From Cellvibrionaceae bacterium (GTDB lineage: Bacteria; Pseudomonadota; Gammaproteobacteria; Pseudomonadales; Cellvibrionaceae): a stretch of DNA of 64,000 bases. The stretch covers positions 26,261 to 90,260 of the forward strand of contig JAOXRT010000147.1 in NCBI GenBank assembly GCA_025800365.1, in the 5' to 3' direction. The notes below the pieces were generated by a model that saw nothing but the letters and a program-made list of their open reading frames with translations, was not told the origin of the DNA and searched no databases. Positions 35,094-44,557 of the stretch are shown here, piece after piece; position 1 is the stretch's first letter; every line of letters starts with the position of its first letter. Made by a program: the position numbers and the translations under genes.

Positions 35094-36422
35094 TTGATAA
35101 ATACACTTGCTCACCGTAAGGTTTTTAACCTTGCGATCCCCATGCTGCTTTCCAGCATCAGTGTTCCGCTATTTGGCTTAGTGGATACCGCTATTTTGGG
35201 TCATTTAGACACGCCTGATTACCTCGCCGCGGTGGCTATTGGAGCATCGGTTGTTAGCTTTTTATTGTGGGCATTTGGCTTTTTGCGAATGGGCACTACC
35301 AGTTTGGCCGCCCGCGCTTTTGGGGCTAATGAGCTGGATAAACTCAAGCTTTTATTAGGGCAGTCGCTGGTTTTGGCTCTAGGTATTGGCCTACTTATAG
35401 TTTTGCTATCACCTTTGCTGGTCCCTCTCGCTGTTAATTTGATGCAAAGTGATCAAGCTCTTGGGGATTTAAGCAAAGAATATATCCACATACGTTTATT
35501 GGCCGCCCCTGCCGTATTGCTTTCCTACGGAATTATTGGCTGGTTTATTGGCTTACAGAATACCCGCGTGCCTTTATACATGGCGATCTCGGCGAATGCC
35601 GTCAATATCGTAGGGGATGTTATTTTAGTGCTATGGCTAGATATGGGCAGCCGCGGTGCCGCCATTGCCAGTTTATTTGGGGATCTAACGAACCTTAGTA
35701 TTGGCCTGTATTTTTGCATTAGGCAGCTGCAACAACACTTCCCAGCCGGTGGCTTCAGCTTAGCTGCGCTGGCCCAAGCGAGCCCATACAAAGAGCTATT
35801 GCAAGTTAATAAGCATTTGTTTGTTAGAACCTTAATCCTTCTGGGCAGCCTTAGCTTTTTTACCGCTCAAGGAGCCGCACAAGGTCCACTTATTTTGGCC
35901 GCCAATGCAATACTGCTGCAGCTGGTTCACCTAGCCTCCTATGCCTTAGATGGATTTGCTCATGCTACAGAGGCTTTAGTCGGCAAGGCTGTTGGGCAAA
36001 AGAGCCCTGAGCTGTTTAAGCAGGCTTGCTTAAGTACCGGTTTTTGGTCGGTTCTAGTAGCGCTGTTTATATCGGCGCTCTTCTATCTTGCACAGTCGCC
36101 GCTTATCGCGCTATTTAGTGATGACACAATGCTTAAGCAACAAGTAGCGATTTATTACCCTTGGGTATTGCTCTTACCCATAGTGTCAGCGACATGTTAT
36201 TTCTTAGATGGGGTGTTTATTGGAACAGCACACACCTTTGATATGGAAATAACTATGATTCTGTCCTCTTTTGCGGTCTTCCTGCCCCTCTGGTGGCTCA
36301 GCCAAGGCTACGCAAATCATGGCCTTTGGTTATCATTTTGCGCTTTTAATGGCGCCAGAGGCTTTTTTTTGGCATTGATGTTTTGCTATCGACAGCGTAA
36401 TAATTGGGGCATGAGCAAATAA
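35094..36422 (+). CDS. MATE-family efflux transporter (DinF-like)
   Basis: This 442-residue protein has about twelve hydrophobic helices in two repeats. The start (FNLAIPMLLSSISVPLFGLVDTAILGHLDTPDYLAAVAIG) is the DinF-type MATE signature. It should export cationic or organic compounds using a sodium or proton gradient. The TTG at 35094 is the likely start, because GGAG lies 7 bases upstream and the first residues align with E. coli DinF; no ATG is near. It is read divergently from coxB and has no clear operon partner. The substrate is unknown. Confidence 0.9.
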   Translation: MINTLAHRKVFNLAIPMLLSSISVPLFGLVDTAILGHLDTPDYLAAVAIGASVVSFLLWAFGFLRMGTTSLAARAFGANELDKLKLLLGQSLVLALGIGLLIVLLSPLLVPLAVNLMQSDQALGDLSKEYIHIRLLAAPAVLLSYGIIGWFIGLQNTRVPLYMAISANAVNIVGDVILVLWLDMGSRGAAIASLFGDLTNLSIGLYFCIRQLQQHFPAGGFSLAALAQASPYKELLQVNKHLFVRTLILLGSLSFFTAQGAAQGPLILAANAILLQLVHLASYALDGFAHATEALVGKAVGQKSPELFKQACLSTGFWSVLVALFISALFYLAQSPLIALFSDDTMLKQQVAIYYPWVLLLPIVSATCYFLDGVFIGTAHTFDMEITMILSSFAVFLPLWWLSQGYANHGLWLSFCAFNGARGFFLALMFCYRQRNNWGMSK

Positions 36423-36593
36423 TGGGAAATAAGTAGGAAAGTAATTGTCTATAATTACCAAAGCACGATATACGAAATGAGCAGTCCATGACTTTACTCT
36501 GAATATCACCACCACCATTTGATTTGTTTGAAATTGTGTCTATGTTTATCTGACTGATGTCGTCAGTACTAAGAATTACGAAAAGAACTGATA

Positions 36594-37241
36594 ATGAATG
36601 ACGAACTGGTTTCACTATCCGAATTAAGGTTAGCTATAGACGCTGCCTTTAGCGAGAGCAGCAACGATGTTAGCCTTCATCGCTTCCTCGCTAGTCGCGC
36701 GAAAACCATGCATCGCGGTATTGGCTTTGGTGATGGCGACCAGGTTGAGCTGCTGCAAGAGTTTGTTCATCGCTATATCAAGCAGGTACCCGATGTTTTA
36801 GCACACTTCCACAAGATATCATTGGCAGCGGGTGTCGAAGACGAACTAGAAGCTTTTTTACATATCGCCATAGATTACTTCCTGCAGCCCTTAGAAATAA
36901 CAGCAAGCCACCGCGGCTTACTGAAAATCATGGACGCAGCCTATTTATCCCATAGACTCATTGAAGAGGTGAATGATCGCTTTATAGGAAATGCCGGTGT
37001 TTCCATTTCACCCATCGATAACACCGAAGATAATGTAGTGATGCACTTTCTAATTGGTGAAAGCCTGGCTAACGAATTGGATCTTGCCGTTCATTATTCT
37101 GTAGAGATGCTGATTAGCCAAAATGCCTTGTTCAGCAAACAATCCCTAATGCTCTACGTCGAAGCCCAAAAACAAAACCAAAGAAAACAGCAATCTATCT
37201 ATAAAGAAGAGAATGCTGTTCGCCTAGCTCTGAATCACTAA
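36594..37241 (+). CDS. Conserved-looking soluble helical protein, function unknown
   Basis: The 215-residue protein has no signal peptide, membrane segment or cysteine. It is predicted to be mostly helical, with a start LSELRLAIDAAFSESSND, a central MDAAYLSHRLIEEVNDRF and a long polar C-terminal helix (YVEAQKQNQRKQQSIYKEEN). I do not recognise the family. The first 60 residues contain KTMHRGIGFGDGDQVELL, which could be a ligand loop. It is transcribed toward the yheV-like gene and ends 7 bases from it. A gap of 171 bases follows the MATE gene, enough for its own promoter. The length and codon use support a real gene. Confidence 0.75.
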   Translation: MNDELVSLSELRLAIDAAFSESSNDVSLHRFLASRAKTMHRGIGFGDGDQVELLQEFVHRYIKQVPDVLAHFHKISLAAGVEDELEAFLHIAIDYFLQPLEITASHRGLLKIMDAAYLSHRLIEEVNDRFIGNAGVSISPIDNTEDNVVMHFLIGESLANELDLAVHYSVEMLISQNALFSKQSLMLYVEAQKQNQRKQQSIYKEENAVRLALNH

Positions 37242-37248
37242 ATCGCGG

Positions 37249-37485
37249 TTAGTGCTTTTTCCCTAAAGGCTGTAATTCAATTACCTGAACTTCTTGAGCT
37301 TTTTCTTCCTCAGTAACGTTTACCCGAGTTTCGAGCTCTCTAGCTTTAGGCTGAAAATGCATTTTATCCTTGAAGCCGCAAGCCACACACTCTCGCCAAT
37401 CGCTATCATCTTCCTTGTACATAACAACCTTATCCATTTGCGAACACTTTGGGCAAACGGCTCCAGCTATAAATCGCTTTTTCAT
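37249..37485 (-). CDS. YheV-family zinc-ribbon protein
   Basis: This 78-residue protein has two CxxC knuckles, CPKC and CVAC (AVCPKCSQMDK, WRECVACGFKD), forming a zinc ribbon, then an acidic and basic tail. This matches the YheV/DUF2387 family of putative metal-binding proteins. It starts 8 bases after the prlC stop, as in Pseudomonas and enteric relatives where the gene follows prlC or lies near it. The function of the family is not established. Confidence 0.87.
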   Translation of the reverse strand: MKKRFIAGAVCPKCSQMDKVVMYKEDDSDWRECVACGFKDKMHFQPKARELETRVNVTEEEKAQEVQVIELQPLGKKH

Positions 37486-37493
37486 ATTAACTC

Positions 37494-39545
37494 CTAAGCC
37501 ATGCCATTGTGACGCAACAAGGCTTCACTGCTTGGCCCTCTACCACGAAAGCGTTTGTACAAATCAGCAATGTCTTCACTACCACCACGACTTAAAATCG
37601 TTTCTAGAAACCATTGTCCAGCCTGCTCACTAAAAATGCCCTGCTCTTCAAAGTATGAGAAGGCATCAGCTGAAAGTACTTCAGCCCATTTATAGCTGTA
37701 ATAACCGGCCGCATAGCCACCGGCAAAAATATGCGAAAAGCCATTTTGAAATTTATTGAACGAAGGCGGAATAATAAGTGCGACTTCTTTACGAACCGCA
37801 TCCAGCACTTGCTGCGGATCCTGCGGCGATTGTGCTTGATAGTCCTTGTGCAAAAGAAAATCAAACAAGGCGAACTCTATTTGCCTCAGCATTTGCAAAC
37901 CAGCTTGAAAGTTCTTTGCAGACAGTAATTTATCTAAAAGATCTTTCGGCAAGCTTTCGCCTGATTCATGGTGCGAAGATATCATCGCGATTGACTCAGC
38001 CTGCCAGCACCAGTTTTCTAAAAATTGGCTGGGCAACTCAACCGCATCCCAAGGCACACCATTAATTCCGCTCACCGCGGCCACATCAATGCTAGTTAAC
38101 ATATGATGTAAGCCGTGGCCGAATTCATGAAATAACGTTGTTACTTCATCGTGACTTAATAAGGCTGGCTTATCGGCTAGAGGCGCTGTGAAATTACACA
38201 CTAAATAGGCAACTGGAAGTTGTATGCCGTTACTGCCTTTACGGCGCACACGACATTCATCCATCCATGCCCCGCCACGCTTTTTTTCACGTGCATATAA
38301 ATCTAAATAGAAATACGCCAGTACTTCTCCGTCTTTTTCAATTCGGTAGAACTTTACGTCTTGATGCCATAATTCATCGTTCGACTCTTCTTTCACCTCA
38401 ATGGCGAATAGCTTACTGACAATATCGAACATGCCTTGAATCACATGGGGTGCTGGGAAGTAAGGTCTCAGGAGTTCATCTGAAATATCGTATTTTTCTT
38501 GTTTGAGCTTTTCACTGTAGAAGTTTAGATCCCATGCTTGCAATTCCTGCTCTAAGCCCTGCTCTGCGGCAAAGCCCTTCAATTCCTGCAAATCTGATTC
38601 TGCTACAGCACGGCTCTTGATCGCCAGTTCACGTAGGAAGTCGACGACCTCTTGAGTTTCTTTGGCCATTTTTTTAGCAATGGAAAGCTCTGCATAATTT
38701 GCAAAACCCAAAAGCTCTGCGAGCTCATGGCGCAAAGCCAAAGTCTCTGCAATTAAGGGGCTGTTATCCCAAGGGCCAGCCTGCTCATCAAGTCGAACCG
38801 TGCTTTCGCTAGCACGACTAACATAAGCACGATACATGGTTTCACGCAGCTGCCGATTTTCGGCGTACTGCATTACAGCAAGATATGAAGGGATATCGAG
38901 AGTAACCACATAGCCATTAAGCTCTTTTGCTGCCGCGGTTTGCTTAGCGATATCCAGCTGCATCTTTGGTAAGCCAAGCAACTCAGCTTCATCTTCTGTG
39001 TGGTAATACCAAGCTTGATTGGCATCCATTACATTATTAGAAAACTGGGTACTAAGTTCAGATAGGCGAGACTTAATTTCTCCAAAACGAGCCTTTGCCG
39101 CATCCGGCAAGCTCACCCCTGCTAACTTAAAATCTCTTAAGGCATGCTCGATCGTAGCTTGTTGAGCGGCGGTCATATCTTTATAGGTAGGGCTATCAGC
39201 GAGCTGTTGATAGGCCTGATAGAGCTCAGCATTCTGTCCCAGGGCTGTGCTGTATTCGGTCAACTGCCCAATACATGCCTGATAAGCTTCGCGCAACTCA
39301 TCATTGTTAACTACTGAGTGCATGTGGCTCACTGGAGACCAAGCTTTGGCCAAACGATCTCCTCGAGATTCTAGAGGCTCAACCAGGGACTGCCAGCTGA
39401 TGTCCGACCCCAAACTCGCCAGCTGAGCTTCCAGCTCGGAATTAGACTGTTCAATCAATGAGCGAATGGCGGGCTCGATGTGTTGATTTTCAATCTTGGA
39501 AAACGGCGGTAAACGGTGATCAGCTAATAGTGGATTGGCGCTCAT
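37494..39545 (-). CDS. prlC: Oligopeptidase A (M3 family metallopeptidase)
   Basis: The 683-residue protein is a full-length cytosolic M3 peptidase. The zinc site is HEFGH, starting at His473 (LFHEFGHGLHHML), with the third ligand Glu in DAVELPSQFLENW. The start (PPFSKIENQHIEPAI) and end (GRGPSSEALLRHNG) match oligopeptidase A. It degrades short peptides, including cleaved signal peptides, in the cytoplasm. It lacks a signal sequence. The yheV-type gene follows 8 bases later and likely shares the transcript. Confidence 0.96.
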   Translation of the reverse strand: MSANPLLADHRLPPFSKIENQHIEPAIRSLIEQSNSELEAQLASLGSDISWQSLVEPLESRGDRLAKAWSPVSHMHSVVNNDELREAYQACIGQLTEYSTALGQNAELYQAYQQLADSPTYKDMTAAQQATIEHALRDFKLAGVSLPDAAKARFGEIKSRLSELSTQFSNNVMDANQAWYYHTEDEAELLGLPKMQLDIAKQTAAAKELNGYVVTLDIPSYLAVMQYAENRQLRETMYRAYVSRASESTVRLDEQAGPWDNSPLIAETLALRHELAELLGFANYAELSIAKKMAKETQEVVDFLRELAIKSRAVAESDLQELKGFAAEQGLEQELQAWDLNFYSEKLKQEKYDISDELLRPYFPAPHVIQGMFDIVSKLFAIEVKEESNDELWHQDVKFYRIEKDGEVLAYFYLDLYAREKKRGGAWMDECRVRRKGSNGIQLPVAYLVCNFTAPLADKPALLSHDEVTTLFHEFGHGLHHMLTSIDVAAVSGINGVPWDAVELPSQFLENWCWQAESIAMISSHHESGESLPKDLLDKLLSAKNFQAGLQMLRQIEFALFDFLLHKDYQAQSPQDPQQVLDAVRKEVALIIPPSFNKFQNGFSHIFAGGYAAGYYSYKWAEVLSADAFSYFEEQGIFSEQAGQWFLETILSRGGSEDIADLYKRFRGRGPSSEALLRHNGMA

Positions 39546-39634
39546 AGAGGACTCATCTCTTAAATCATGACAATCCCTCTATTTTAGCTCAATTCATAAG
39601 AGGCTTGTTAACCCTTAGGCATTTGCTGATCATT

Positions 39635-40654
39635 CTAAGTGCTAGCTAGGTATACCGATGGGTTAATCCCCGTCCAGCGACGAAAAGAACGTTTAAAATT
39701 GTGTTTGTCATGATAATTTAGCTTCTGGGCAATCTCTTCGGTACTCAGCTGTCCGGTATGCAAGTAGTAGATCGCCATATGACGTCGAACACTATCCAAA
39801 ATTGCTTGGTAGCTGCACCCCTCCGCCTTCAAGTGACGCTTAAAAGAAGCAGGGCTTAGCTCTAAGCGCTCCGCTAGCTCCTCTAGTCCAGGTGCTTGGG
39901 ATAGCTCGTCTTGCAAGCTCTGATAAACCCACAGCGATAAACTTCTACTCGACTTCTCAGCTAGGTTCTGTTTGCAAAGCTTGCATGCCAAATCAAAGCG
40001 AGCCCTTGACCCTCTGGGTAACTGTTCAGACAAGCTTGCTCTCGGGATAATAATGGCATTGATATGGCTGGCAAACTTTGGTCTCAGGCCATAGTGAACT
40101 AAAAACTGCTCTTGATACTTAGGCTCTTTAAAGGCATGCAAGCAGGACCAAGAAGAGGTATCGACACCCAACCAGCGAGAGAAGGAAAAAAAGGCACTGC
40201 TTATCGATTCCATCAAGAAATCATTAGCATAATCATCAATATCAACAGGCAGTAATTGCAAATAGAGGTTTTGATCATCATAAACGCTTTTAAACTCTAT
40301 CAGGGGCTGGGATAAAAACCCAAACTCCTGCAAGAGTTCTATTAAATCAAGAAGCGTTGGTGAGGCAAGAATTGCGCTGGCAAATTGCGGGTGATTTCCC
40401 GGCAATAGATACTGACCTAGTAGAAAGCTACTGTCATCTGCTCCAAAACTGCGCTTGGCATTTTTATAAATGGTCAGCAGTTGTTGTGCTGATAGCATTG
40501 TACTAGCATCTTCGATATCCCCAGAGAATAAGCTACTACCCTTTAATAATTTATCCGGGTGTACCCCTCGACTCTGAGCGAGCTCTAACAAGCCTAACAA
40601 ATTTTCTTGTGCAAGAAAGCGTTTATCAGCCAATGCATAATATAACTTGTGCAT
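39635..40654 (-). CDS. AraC-family transcriptional regulator
   Basis: This 339-residue protein has the AraC DNA-binding region at its C-terminus: LEELAERLELSPASFKRHLKAEG is the first helix-turn-helix and STEEIAQKLNYHDKHNFKRSFRRWTGINPSVY the second. Residues 20-200 resemble the ligand-binding domain seen in OruR/ArgR-like AraC regulators (arabinose-binding-like family 2). The ATG overlaps the stop codon of the upstream GGDEF gene (TGATG), so the two are translationally coupled. Its targets are unknown. Confidence 0.9.
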   Translation of the reverse strand: MHKLYYALADKRFLAQENLLGLLELAQSRGVHPDKLLKGSSLFSGDIEDASTMLSAQQLLTIYKNAKRSFGADDSSFLLGQYLLPGNHPQFASAILASPTLLDLIELLQEFGFLSQPLIEFKSVYDDQNLYLQLLPVDIDDYANDFLMESISSAFFSFSRWLGVDTSSWSCLHAFKEPKYQEQFLVHYGLRPKFASHINAIIIPRASLSEQLPRGSRARFDLACKLCKQNLAEKSSRSLSLWVYQSLQDELSQAPGLEELAERLELSPASFKRHLKAEGCSYQAILDSVRRHMAIYYLHTGQLSTEEIAQKLNYHDKHNFKRSFRRWTGINPSVYLAST

Positions 40655-41592
40655 CAGGCAACCTTTAGCAAGCGCCTTTCTTTAGCCTTTGCTAAACGAT
40701 AGTTTGCACGCTCCAAAAGCTTATCGACAACGTCAGATTCTTCTATTGAAGCATCTAGACCATCGGTTGCCACCGCGGTGCTAACAGTATGAAACTGTGC
40801 ACTATCACTATTGCGAGCTCTAAATGCAAAGTGGCGGCATACATCCTCTAACTGCTGAGCAACAAGCACAGCCATTTCTTGGCAGGTTGCCGGCATTACA
40901 ATAGCAAAGCGATCACCGGCATAGCGACACAGAAGGTCTCTTCGGCGTAAATTTAACAAGATCAGCTCTGTCAATTCACTTAATAACCTATCCCCTTCGG
41001 CGATTCCAAGCCTGCGATTAAAGTTCCTAAACTCATCGATATCCAACATCAAAATTGATGTTGGCAAACCTTCTGCACGAGCTTTTTGAAGCTCAATCGA
41101 CAATTGCGTGCGTAGGTAATGAGCATCAGCCAGACCGGTAATCTTATCCAAGCGTCGATGATCTCGGCGACCTCTCTCGCGCTTGAGCAACTGCTCATTA
41201 AGTGCTTGTTGTTCACGGTACCAATGCAATAAACCGATGCTCATTAGCAACATGCCAATCGGCATAGGAATTGACTCTACGGCATGACTCCAAATAGTTG
41301 CATCAGGAAGGCGAATAAATTCGTCCAGTAAATCTTGTCCACTGGCAATTAAGAAGCAGCTAAAGCCCCAGAACAATAAGCTCGTGACAGGACCATTAGG
41401 CCGGCTTGCCAACAGTACAATCAACCACACCATGCAAAGCCATACCGCCCCACCTTCACCAGCAATATCAAGCCAATCTACTTCTTGCCATTGTTTACTT
41501 TCACCTAGCGCAAGAGTAATTAATATCTGTGCGCTCAATAGCAGTAGAATTAACAAAAGCTTGTTTGTGTGTTTTTTTAGCTGTTGCAGCAT
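40654..41592 (-). CDS. Membrane GGDEF-domain protein with altered active-site motif
   Basis: Residues 1-140 contain about four hydrophobic helices (LLLILLLLSAQILITLAL, AVWLCMVWLIVLLA, LLFWGFSCFLIASG, PMPIGMLLMSIGLLH). The C-terminal GGDEF domain keeps the metal and guanine-binding part (LMLDIDEFRNFNRRLGIAEGD), but the signature is AGDRF (RYAGDRFAIV) instead of GGDEF. Changing the first Gly to Ala is tolerated in some cyclases; replacing the Glu by Arg probably weakens or abolishes catalysis, so the protein may act as a GTP or c-di-GMP sensor. It is coupled with the AraC regulator downstream, suggesting a joint signalling role. Confidence 0.88.
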   Translation of the reverse strand: MLQQLKKHTNKLLLILLLLSAQILITLALGESKQWQEVDWLDIAGEGGAVWLCMVWLIVLLASRPNGPVTSLLFWGFSCFLIASGQDLLDEFIRLPDATIWSHAVESIPMPIGMLLMSIGLLHWYREQQALNEQLLKRERGRRDHRRLDKITGLADAHYLRTQLSIELQKARAEGLPTSILMLDIDEFRNFNRRLGIAEGDRLLSELTELILLNLRRRDLLCRYAGDRFAIVMPATCQEMAVLVAQQLEDVCRHFAFRARNSDSAQFHTVSTAVATDGLDASIEESDVVDKLLERANYRLAKAKERRLLKVA

Positions 41593-41935
41593 GTCATTAC
41601 CTTTTTCACTGATGACAATAAAACAGTTTCAGGTGACAACTTTATGACAACAAGCAACAGTCCTATCGTAGGCTCTGCTCATTAGCTCATAGAAATTGAG
41701 ACTTTTTGGATTTTCTTTTACGAAAAAGGCTATTTATACTGCTCTGGCGTTAGGAAAGATCGTGTTTTGAGTTGTTGCCGTAGTCCTAAAAGCTCAAGCT
41801 GCTTACAAAACAAGCGTTTCGATGCCCATAATATTGAGAGTACAGCCTTTCGACGACTTGACGTCACTAATCTGTCACATAGACTTTCTAACGTTCGCCC
41901 CAATTCCTTCGGGACTTTATTTAAGGGGAGCCACC
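41593..41935. other. Divergent intergenic region upstream of the phytase-cluster TonB receptor
   Basis: The 343 bases separate the minus-strand GGDEF gene from the plus-strand receptor. TATACT at 41735-41740 could be a -10 for the receptor operon, with no good -35 at normal spacing. The open frame back to 41822 is not needed, because AAGGGGAG at 41923-41930 marks the ATG at 41936. I see nothing else here. Confidence 0.45.
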
Positions 41936-44485
41936 ATGGCCACAGTAGTACGCAAAGTCTTTAAACACAGTCAGCTTGCTCTGGCGATTACAGCAACAAT
42001 CGGCGCAAGCAATCTAAGTTTTGCTCAAGACAGCGAAAAGTTAGAAGAAATTATCGTTTTCGGTAATGCCGCAAGTTTGAATCGCGCGCTCGAAAAGCAG
42101 CGCATGGCCGATAACATTAAAAGTATTGTCAGTGCCGACTCTATTGGGAAATTACCCGATACTAATGTTTCTGAAGCTTTGCAGCGCGTGCCGGGTGTTT
42201 CCATTGAGCGTGACCAAGGTGAAGGCCGCTTCGTCAGTGTGCGGGGTCTTTCTGCTGATTTAAACTCTGTCAGCATTAATGGCATGAGCACGCCTTCACC
42301 GGAGTCAGATCGTCGTGCAGTGGCCTTGGATGTTATTCCCGCTGACCTTGTCGAAACCTTAGAAGTCACAAAGTCGATAACTCCAGATATGGACGCTGAT
42401 GCCATCGGTGGCTCGGTTGAAGTCAAAAGCGTTTCCGGTTTCGATCGCGATGGCCTGTTCTACTCTTTAAGCAGCGAAGGCAGCTACGATGATCTTAGCG
42501 GTGAAAGCAGCCCTAAACTTGCGGCCAGCGTTAGCAATATTTTTAGCGTTGGTAAGGGTAGCGACAATCTTGCCATTGCGGGCGCTGTCAGTTGGTTTGA
42601 CCGTGAGTTTGGTTCTAATAACAGTGAAACTGGTGGTAAGTGGGAAATCGAAGAAGGCGAAGCCAGACTAGAAGAGTTTGAGCAACGCAATTACGCCATT
42701 GAACGCGAGCGCTTAGGCGCCGCTTTTAATATCGATTACAAAGTTAGTGAAAACCATAAAATATTTCTGCGAAATTTATTTAGTGAATATACCGATACAG
42801 AGCAGCGCCTAGCGAATATTATTGAGTTCGAAGATCCTCTCGCGCCAGGAGATCTGGGCAGCCTAAAAGAAGATGACTACATAGATGGCGAAGGCAATGA
42901 ATTCGAAGACCGCCCTATCGCTGTGCGTGAGTTGAAACAACGCCTAGAAACACAAAAGATATTTTCGACGGTATTCGGCGGAGAATACAAGGCCAATGAC
43001 TGGACCATAGAATACAATCTGGGCTACAGCAAATCAGAAGAGGTAGAACCAGAACATATCTCCGAAGCTAAATTCGTGGCTAATATTGAAGGAAACCTTG
43101 GCTTTGAAGACTCTCAGCAGCCAAAGCTAATTGCGCCCGATTCATTCTACAACCCAAACTTATATTTTTTAGAATCTGTTGAGCTCGCCAAAGCCCAAGC
43201 TGAAGACGAAGCTAGCAGCTTTAAGCTTGACATATCTAAAGATATCAAGCTCGGCGCCTACCCAACAAAAATTAAATTCGGTGCCAAATTTAGCCAAAGA
43301 GAAAAACGAGTCGACGAAACCGTCAGTGAAATCGAGGAAATGCTCAATCCTTTAAGTGATTTTGCTAATAGTGATATCAATTACAAACTGCAGCGCTTTG
43401 GCCCAGGTATTAACTCTTCGGCAGTACTGGCCGCTGCACAAAATCAGGATCGCGAACTCAATATTGAAGAGTCTAGCGCAGGTGATTGGGTAGTTGAAGA
43501 AGATCTGCAAGCTGTCTATGCCATGGCCACCATGGATATTGAGGATCTACGTCTAGTCTTTGGTGCACGTTATCAAGAGGTTGACTTCAAAGCGGATGGC
43601 TTTGCCTATGATGACGACGCTGAGGACGACCAGCAAATCACAGCACGTCAAGCTAGCCGCAGCGACTCTCATTTTCTACCTGCACTGCATTTACGCTATA
43701 TCGTTAATGACGATACTCAACTTCGTGCCGCATGGACCAACTCAGTGGTTCGCCCTACTTTCGAACAAGCTCGTCCAGGTTATATTTTGGAAGACGATGG
43801 TGAAAAAGGTGAGTTCGGAAACCCCCAACTTAAACCCTGGGAGAGCAGCAACCTAGATGTAGGTATTGAGCACTATATGGGTTTTGCTGGTGTTGTTTCA
43901 GCATTCGCATTTTATAAAGATATCGATACTTTTATTTATGACACCATTACAGATCAACTGAGTGGATTTGAAAACATCGAAGAAGCCGAAATCGCGCTGA
44001 ATGGTAAAGACGCAAAGCTCTATGGTGTTGAATTCGCCTGGTCTAAACAACTCAGTGAGTTGCCAGAACCTTTTAATGGCCTACTACTTTCTGCCAACTT
44101 AACATTGGCAGAATCTAATGCCGAGATTGACACCATCGAAGGCTCTCGCACTATACGGCTACCACAGCAGTCAGATACTACAGGAAACTTTACCGTCGGT
44201 TACGATAGTGACAAATTAAGTTTACGCCTAGCTGCAAACTACAAGTCTGATTACCTTGATGAAATTAATGCCGAAAGCCCCGTTAACGATATCATTGTCG
44301 ATGACCACTTTCAGCTTGATTTTAGTGCACGCTATTTCATCAAAGACAATATCCAAGTGTTTTTTGAAGCCATTAATATCAATGATGAGCCGTTTTACGC
44401 TTACGTAAGCCAGCCTCGTTGGAATGCACAATACGAAGATTACGGTCCGACCTTCAAACTAGGCGCCACAATTACTAATTTTTAA
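41936..44485 (+). CDS. TonB-dependent receptor linked to phytase
   Basis: This 849-residue receptor starts at the ATG at 41936, 6 bases after AAGGGGAG, with a signal peptide ending near NLSFAQ. The plug has KLEEIIVFGNAASLNRAL, SIGKLPDTNVSEALQRVPGV, GRFVSVRGLSADLNSVSING and VTKSITPDMDADAIGGSVE, which is the Xanthomonas/Caulobacter-type (TIGR01782-like) receptor wording usually tied to sugars or phosphorylated compounds. It ends in GATITNF. The phytase gene begins 73 bases later on the same strand, so the pair probably captures and breaks down inositol phosphates. The substrate is inferred from the neighbour only. Confidence 0.92.
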   Translation: MATVVRKVFKHSQLALAITATIGASNLSFAQDSEKLEEIIVFGNAASLNRALEKQRMADNIKSIVSADSIGKLPDTNVSEALQRVPGVSIERDQGEGRFVSVRGLSADLNSVSINGMSTPSPESDRRAVALDVIPADLVETLEVTKSITPDMDADAIGGSVEVKSVSGFDRDGLFYSLSSEGSYDDLSGESSPKLAASVSNIFSVGKGSDNLAIAGAVSWFDREFGSNNSETGGKWEIEEGEARLEEFEQRNYAIERERLGAAFNIDYKVSENHKIFLRNLFSEYTDTEQRLANIIEFEDPLAPGDLGSLKEDDYIDGEGNEFEDRPIAVRELKQRLETQKIFSTVFGGEYKANDWTIEYNLGYSKSEEVEPEHISEAKFVANIEGNLGFEDSQQPKLIAPDSFYNPNLYFLESVELAKAQAEDEASSFKLDISKDIKLGAYPTKIKFGAKFSQREKRVDETVSEIEEMLNPLSDFANSDINYKLQRFGPGINSSAVLAAAQNQDRELNIEESSAGDWVVEEDLQAVYAMATMDIEDLRLVFGARYQEVDFKADGFAYDDDAEDDQQITARQASRSDSHFLPALHLRYIVNDDTQLRAAWTNSVVRPTFEQARPGYILEDDGEKGEFGNPQLKPWESSNLDVGIEHYMGFAGVVSAFAFYKDIDTFIYDTITDQLSGFENIEEAEIALNGKDAKLYGVEFAWSKQLSELPEPFNGLLLSANLTLAESNAEIDTIEGSRTIRLPQQSDTTGNFTVGYDSDKLSLRLAANYKSDYLDEINAESPVNDIIVDDHFQLDFSARYFIKDNIQVFFEAININDEPFYAYVSQPRWNAQYEDYGPTFKLGATITNF

Positions 44486-44557
44486 TTGTCCAGTTTTTAG
44501 TAGTGTTGCCCAGCCCCCCTATAGCTGGGTGGCACTGCTAACTTTAAGTAGAATATT

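Noticed and set aside
41822..41935. Longer start for the phytase-linked receptor
   Set aside because: AAGGGGAG directly before the ATG at 41936 and the signal peptide fix the shorter start.
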